In this document: one piece after another, positions 7,101 through 7,785 of the stretch
Layout: each line of letters begins with the position of its first letter
Position numbering within the stretch: position 1 is the first letter of the stretch
Assembly: GCA_007123985.1 (NCBI GenBank)
Contig: SLGA01000326.1
Coordinates: 1 to 7,785 of the forward strand
Direction: 5' to 3'
DNA from: Balneolaceae bacterium
GTDB lineage: Bacteria; Bacteroidota; Rhodothermia; Balneolales; Balneolaceae
DNA: 7,785 nucleotides
Made by a program: the position numbers and the translations under genes
The notes under the pieces: generated by a model
The model's database searches: none
Told to the model about the DNA's origin: nothing
The model's input: only the letters and a program-made list of their open reading frames with translations

Positions 7101-7785
7101 CTGCTTGATAGAATCATCAGCGAAAAACTTTTTACGGCTCACGGTATTGCAGGGATTTTCCCGGCAAACAGCATAGGTGACGACATTGAAGTTTACAAAG
7201 ACGATACCCGCTCTGAGGTGAGTACCACATTTCATGCACTTCGCCAGCAGGCTAAAAAACGGAGTGGACAGCCAAACAAGGCACTTTCAGATTTTGTGGC
7301 ACCAAAAGAGACCGGAATTACCGATTACATTGGTGGATTCGCCGTTACAACAGGGCACGGTGTGCTCGATCTGGTGAAAAAGTTCGAACAAGATCATGAC
7401 GATTACAATGCTATAATGGTGAAAGCACTTGCCGATCGCCTGGCGGAAGCATTTGCTGAATATCTGCATCGGGAAGTACGAACCAACCTGTGGGGTTACG
7501 CTCATGATGAAGACTTTGACAACGAACAGCTTATCCGCGAAGAGTATGCAGGTATTCGTCCGGCACCGGGCTACCCCGCCCAACCGGATCACACCGAAAA
7601 ACCACTTCTGTTTGATTTAATGGGTGTGCAGGATTCAACCGGAATTACCCTCACCGAACACCTAGCCATGAGCCCGGCCTCTTCGGTTTGCGGCCTCTAT
7701 TTCGCACATCCGGAGGCGCAATATTTCAACCTTGGCAACATCACACGCGATCAGGTGGAGGATTATGCCGCAAGAAAAGGCATGA
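4143..7785 (+). CDS. metH: Cobalamin-dependent methionine synthase, C-terminus cut by window edge
   Basis: MetH transfers the methyl group of 5-methyl-THF to homocysteine through methylcobalamin, giving methionine and THF, in the cytoplasm. The open frame covers 1214 codons with no stop and leaves the window after RDQVEDYAARKGM; by comparison with E. coli (1227 residues) roughly 15-20 residues are missing. Modules in order: homocysteine domain (about 1-325) with zinc ligands Cys248 (LNCALG) and Cys311/Cys312 (GGCCGT); a basic linker KPRKPAKPKP (330-339); pterin domain from about 345 with FVNIGERTNVTGS (357-369); helical cap, then a Lys/Glu-rich linker (about 737-751); Rossmann B12 domain with DVHDIGKN, whose His762 is the lower cobalt ligand, and Ser813 in GLITPSLDEM; reactivation domain with Asp950 (IDWGPFF), Glu1102 and Arg1139 (IRPAPGYP) for S-adenosylmethionine. 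ATG at 4143 is the first Met after an in-frame TAA at 4125-4127. The leader is purine-rich but has no clear Shine-Dalgarno. Its methyl donor is made by the divergent metF. Confidence 0.98.
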   Translation, partial: MTRSNHPLYSLLNQRILVLDGAMGTMIQGYKLSEEDFRGAQFADTEDDLKGNNDLLCITQPQIIREIHAKFLSAGADIIETNTFNANPISQDDYNLGHITYELNLAAAKVAREAADEATRQNPDKPRFVAGAIGPTNKTLSLSPDVEDPGFRATTFDELASAYTEQIRGLVDGGVDTLLVETVFDTLNCKAAIYAIHDYCRKIRKNIPIQISGTIVDQSGRTLSGQTTEAFWISVQHANPLLSIGLNCALGSKQMRPYIQELSKHASCFTSLYPNAGLPDEMGEYNESADFMAAQMREYATEGFVNIVGGCCGTRPEHIKAMAEEAKRHKPRKPAKPKPYLRLSGLEPLVVRPETNFVNIGERTNVTGSAKFKRLIKDEEYEEALSVAREQVEGGAQIVDINMDEALLDSEKVMKDFINLMAAEPDIARVPFMVDSSKWSVLLSGLKTTQGKSVVNSISLKEGEEVFKEQARKILDFGAAVVVMAFDEKGQADTLERRKEICKRAYNILTEDVGFSPQDIILDPNILTVATGIEEHNNYAVDFIETVNWIKKNLPLAKVSGGLSNISFSFRGNNVVREAMHAAFLYHAIKAGLDMAIVNASQLEVYEEIEPELKELVEDVLLNRRQDATERLVDYADKIKDQQAGTVAAKKDAWRIGSVEERIQHALVKGIVDYIEEDVEEARQKYPQPIEVIEGPMMDGMNIVGDLFGAGKMFLPQVVKSARVMKKGVAILIPYIEAEKEKNKDTKPKAKVLLATVKGDVHDIGKNIVAVVLRCNNYDVIDLGVMTPADKILAAAKEHKVDVIGLSGLITPSLDEMVHVAGEMTREGFDTPLLIGGATTSRMHTAVKIAPSYNNPVIHVLDASRSVTVVNRLVSKTLKKGFLDEVQKEYEGLREQYISRGRKKSYLPIGKARLNRTKINWEKAAIKKPEKLGVTEFKNMPLDILRRYIDWGPFFIAWEMKGKFPDILEDKKAGTEARKLFDEANRLLDRIISEKLFTAHGIAGIFPANSIGDDIEVYKDDTRSEVSTTFHALRQQAKKRSGQPNKALSDFVAPKETGITDYIGGFAVTTGHGVLDLVKKFEQDHDDYNAIMVKALADRLAEAFAEYLHREVRTNLWGYAHDEDFDNEQLIREEYAGIRPAPGYPAQPDHTEKPLLFDLMGVQDSTGITLTEHLAMSPASSVCGLYFAHPEAQYFNLGNITRDQVEDYAARKGM

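Noticed and set aside
7783..7785. TGA at the very end of the window as the metH stop codon.
   Set aside because: It is out of frame; the metH frame reads GGC ATG A at the edge, and homologues continue for roughly 15-20 residues.
1..7785. A previously undescribed defence, mobile or RNA-based system.
   Set aside because: All substantial open frames are accounted for by known families with intact motifs, and the gaps are at most 115 bases without repeats or structure that would support one.

Overview
This window reads as ordinary chromosomal sequence from a member of Bacteroidota in the broad sense. The protein styles, the roughly mid-40s GC by eye, and the absence of a clear Shine-Dalgarno sequence before any gene start all point that way. 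Balneolota/Balneolaceae-like bacteria are my best guess, but that placement is inference from protein resemblance and not from a marker gene. The DNA is densely coding: six protein genes, intergenic gaps of 2 to 115 bases, and no RNA gene, insertion sequence, CRISPR array or phage signature that I can see.

Layout. (1) Positions 1-514, minus strand: the N-terminal 171 residues of tryptophan 2,3-dioxygenase (kynA), cut by the window edge. (2) Positions 630-1310, plus strand: a DUF2459-family protein with a possible lipoprotein signal, divergent from kynA. (3) Positions 1313-2083, minus: a TatD-family metal-dependent hydrolase that must start at TTG; its stop lies only 2 bases from the DUF2459 stop. 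(4) Positions 2127-2972, minus: an N-acetylglucosamine-kinase-like sugar kinase of the BadF/BadG/BcrA/BcrD family. (5) Positions 3078-4031, minus: methylenetetrahydrofolate reductase (metF). (6) Positions 4143-7785, plus: cobalamin-dependent methionine synthase (metH), all four modules present, cut just before its expected C-terminus.

The clearest functional unit is the divergent metF/metH pair. MetF reduces 5,10-methylene-THF to 5-methyl-THF, and MetH uses that methyl group to turn homocysteine into methionine. They share a 111-base intergenic region with several short inverted repeats, a candidate site for common regulation. metF, the sugar kinase and the TatD gene run in the same direction with gaps of 105 and 43 bases and no visible terminator, so one transcript is possible, although their functions are not obviously linked.

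I found no previously undescribed system here. The points most worth a second look are the metF/metH intergenic repeats, an apparent Cys-to-Ser change at a motif I recall as conserved in DUF2459 proteins, and the non-ATG start of the TatD gene.
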